Notes under the pieces: model-generated | The model's input: only the letters and a program-made list of their open reading frames with translations | Databases searched by the model: none | Told to the model about the DNA's origin: nothing | Shown: positions 6,217-6,876 of the stretch, piece by piece | How the letters are laid out: each line of letters begins with the position of its first letter | How positions within the stretch are numbered: the first letter of the stretch is position 1 | Made by a program: the position numbers and the translations under genes | From: Candidatus Roizmanbacteria bacterium CG11_big_fil_rev_8_21_14_0_20_36_8 | Lineage (GTDB): Bacteria > Patescibacteriota > Microgenomatia > UBA1406 > GWC2-37-13 | NCBI GenBank assembly: GCA_002796045.1 | Contig: PCVM01000031.1 | Location: 1 to 6,876, forward strand | Direction of reading: 5' to 3' | Length of the DNA: 6,876 bases

Positions 6217-6876
6217 TCAACCATTCCTTTTCGCGACACGTCGTGCAGCTATTGAAAGCTTCATTTTCCTAAGTCTAATTCCTTTTGGTGTGATTTCAAG
6301 TAATTCGTCATCACCGATAAGATCAAGATACTGTTCTAGTGATAATTCGGTAGGTGGTTCAAGTTGAATTTTTACACCTTCTCCAGATGATCGATTATTT
6401 GTTAGTTTTTTTGCTCGACAAACATTTACTTCAAGATCTCGCTCTTGTGAGGAAATTCCAACAACCATTCCTTCGTAAACCTTTGTTCCTGGACCATAAA
6501 ACAATACGCCCTGAACTTGTGCATTTGCCAATCCGTAAGATAAGGTATCGCCAGATTGTGTTGAGATAAGAGCTCCGTTTCGTACGCTTTCCATACTAGT
6601 TCCAAGAGGTTCATAACCAATAAGATAAGTATTCAAAATTGCAGTTCCACGAGTATTTGTCATCAAATTGCTCCGAATTCCGATAAGGTTTCGGCTTGAA
6701 ATTTTATAAACTAAACGAAGCTGATTTCCTTGTTGAGTTGTCATATTTATAAGTTTCCCTTTCCTTTTCCCAATTTCTTCAGTGACGACACCCATATAAT
6801 CTTTTGGAATATCGATAGTCAACTCTTCGTATGGTTCGCAAATAACTCCATCAACTTTTTTGTAAATCACTTGTGG
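6217..6876 (-). CDS. typA: Translational GTPase TypA/BipA, C-terminal half (5' truncated by window edge)
   Basis: TypA/BipA is a ribosome-binding GTPase related to EF-G and LepA, involved in ribosome assembly and stress or cold adaptation. The visible 219 residues cover the EF-G domain V-like region and the TypA-specific C-terminal domain. Landmarks are 'EPYEELTIDIPKDYMG', 'RKGKLINM', 'SSRNLIGIRSNLMTNTRG', 'RNGALISTQSGDTLSYGL', 'GTKVYEGMVVGISS', 'RDLEVNVCRAKKLTNNRSSG' and 'DDELLEITPKGIRLRK'. The frame stays open to the window end (P-Q-V-I-Y-K), so the GTG at 6870 is an internal valine codon. The usual SRGLIG and RKGEM read SRNLIG and RKGKL here. The tail after RLRK is short and basic ('MKLSIAARRVAKRNG'). 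The TGA stop is one base from the stop of the convergent GT-C-like gene. The match is to TypA rather than to LepA or EF-G because of the KKLTN and TP-IR-RK blocks. Confidence 0.97.
   Translation of the reverse strand, partial: PQVIYKKVDGVICEPYEELTIDIPKDYMGVVTEEIGKRKGKLINMTTQQGNQLRLVYKISSRNLIGIRSNLMTNTRGTAILNTYLIGYEPLGTSMESVRNGALISTQSGDTLSYGLANAQVQGVLFYGPGTKVYEGMVVGISSQERDLEVNVCRAKKLTNNRSSGEGVKIQLEPPTELSLEQYLDLIGDDELLEITPKGIRLRKMKLSIAARRVAKRNG

Noticed and set aside
6354..6620. Open frames at 6354-6569 (+) and 6426-6620 (-) within the TypA region
   Set aside because: Both overlap the strongly conserved typA frame and are shadows of it.

Overview
The window is AT-rich, tightly packed bacterial chromosome. 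It starts inside an ABC-transporter ATPase gene and ends inside a gene for the translation GTPase TypA/BipA. Between them lie four consecutive genes for multi-pass membrane proteins that resemble GT-C glycosyltransferases (the ArnT / PMT / TMTC superfamily). TypA makes the host a bacterium. The low GC, minimal intergenic space, apparent lack of Shine-Dalgarno sites and this style of ArnT-like protein ('IGP', 'WNP', 'FELRN' motifs) recall Patescibacteria (Candidate Phyla Radiation), for example Microgenomates. That placement is an inference from gene style, not from a marker-gene tree.

Layout. 1-278 (+): C-terminal end of a MacB/LolD/FtsE-type ABC ATPase. 313-1716 (+): GT-C-like protein with TMTC/PMT-like features ('DD' in the first loop, 'FRPV', 'LTKE'). 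1735-3270 (+): ArnT/GT39-like protein. 3263-4915 (-): a GT-C-like protein of another subfamily ('YPPG', 'SRSDEGHL', 'NPTRY'), convergent with the previous gene and overlapping it by 8 nt. 4968-6215 (+): a second, shorter member of the 1735-3270 subfamily, divergent from 3263-4915 across 52 nt. 6217-6876 (-): C-terminal half of TypA, convergent with one base between stop codons. No stretch without a gene exceeds 52 nt. I see no rRNA, tRNA, CRISPR, insertion sequence or hairpin terminator.

The most notable signal is regulatory. Three of the four membrane-protein genes have a sigma70-type -10 hexamer at the same distance from the ATG: TATAGT-N6-ATG at 1735, TATAAT-N6-ATG at 4915 (-) and TATAAT-N6-ATG at 4968. 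With standard -10 to +1 spacing, transcription would begin on the A of the start codon, so these genes are predicted to make leaderless mRNAs. This pattern also decides the starts chosen here and argues against longer upstream reading frames.

The four GT-C-like proteins probably sit in the cytoplasmic membrane and transfer sugars from polyprenyl-phosphate donors to cell-surface glycans, lipids or proteins. Donor and acceptor cannot be read from the sequence, and no soluble sugar-nucleotide enzymes are visible here to identify a pathway.
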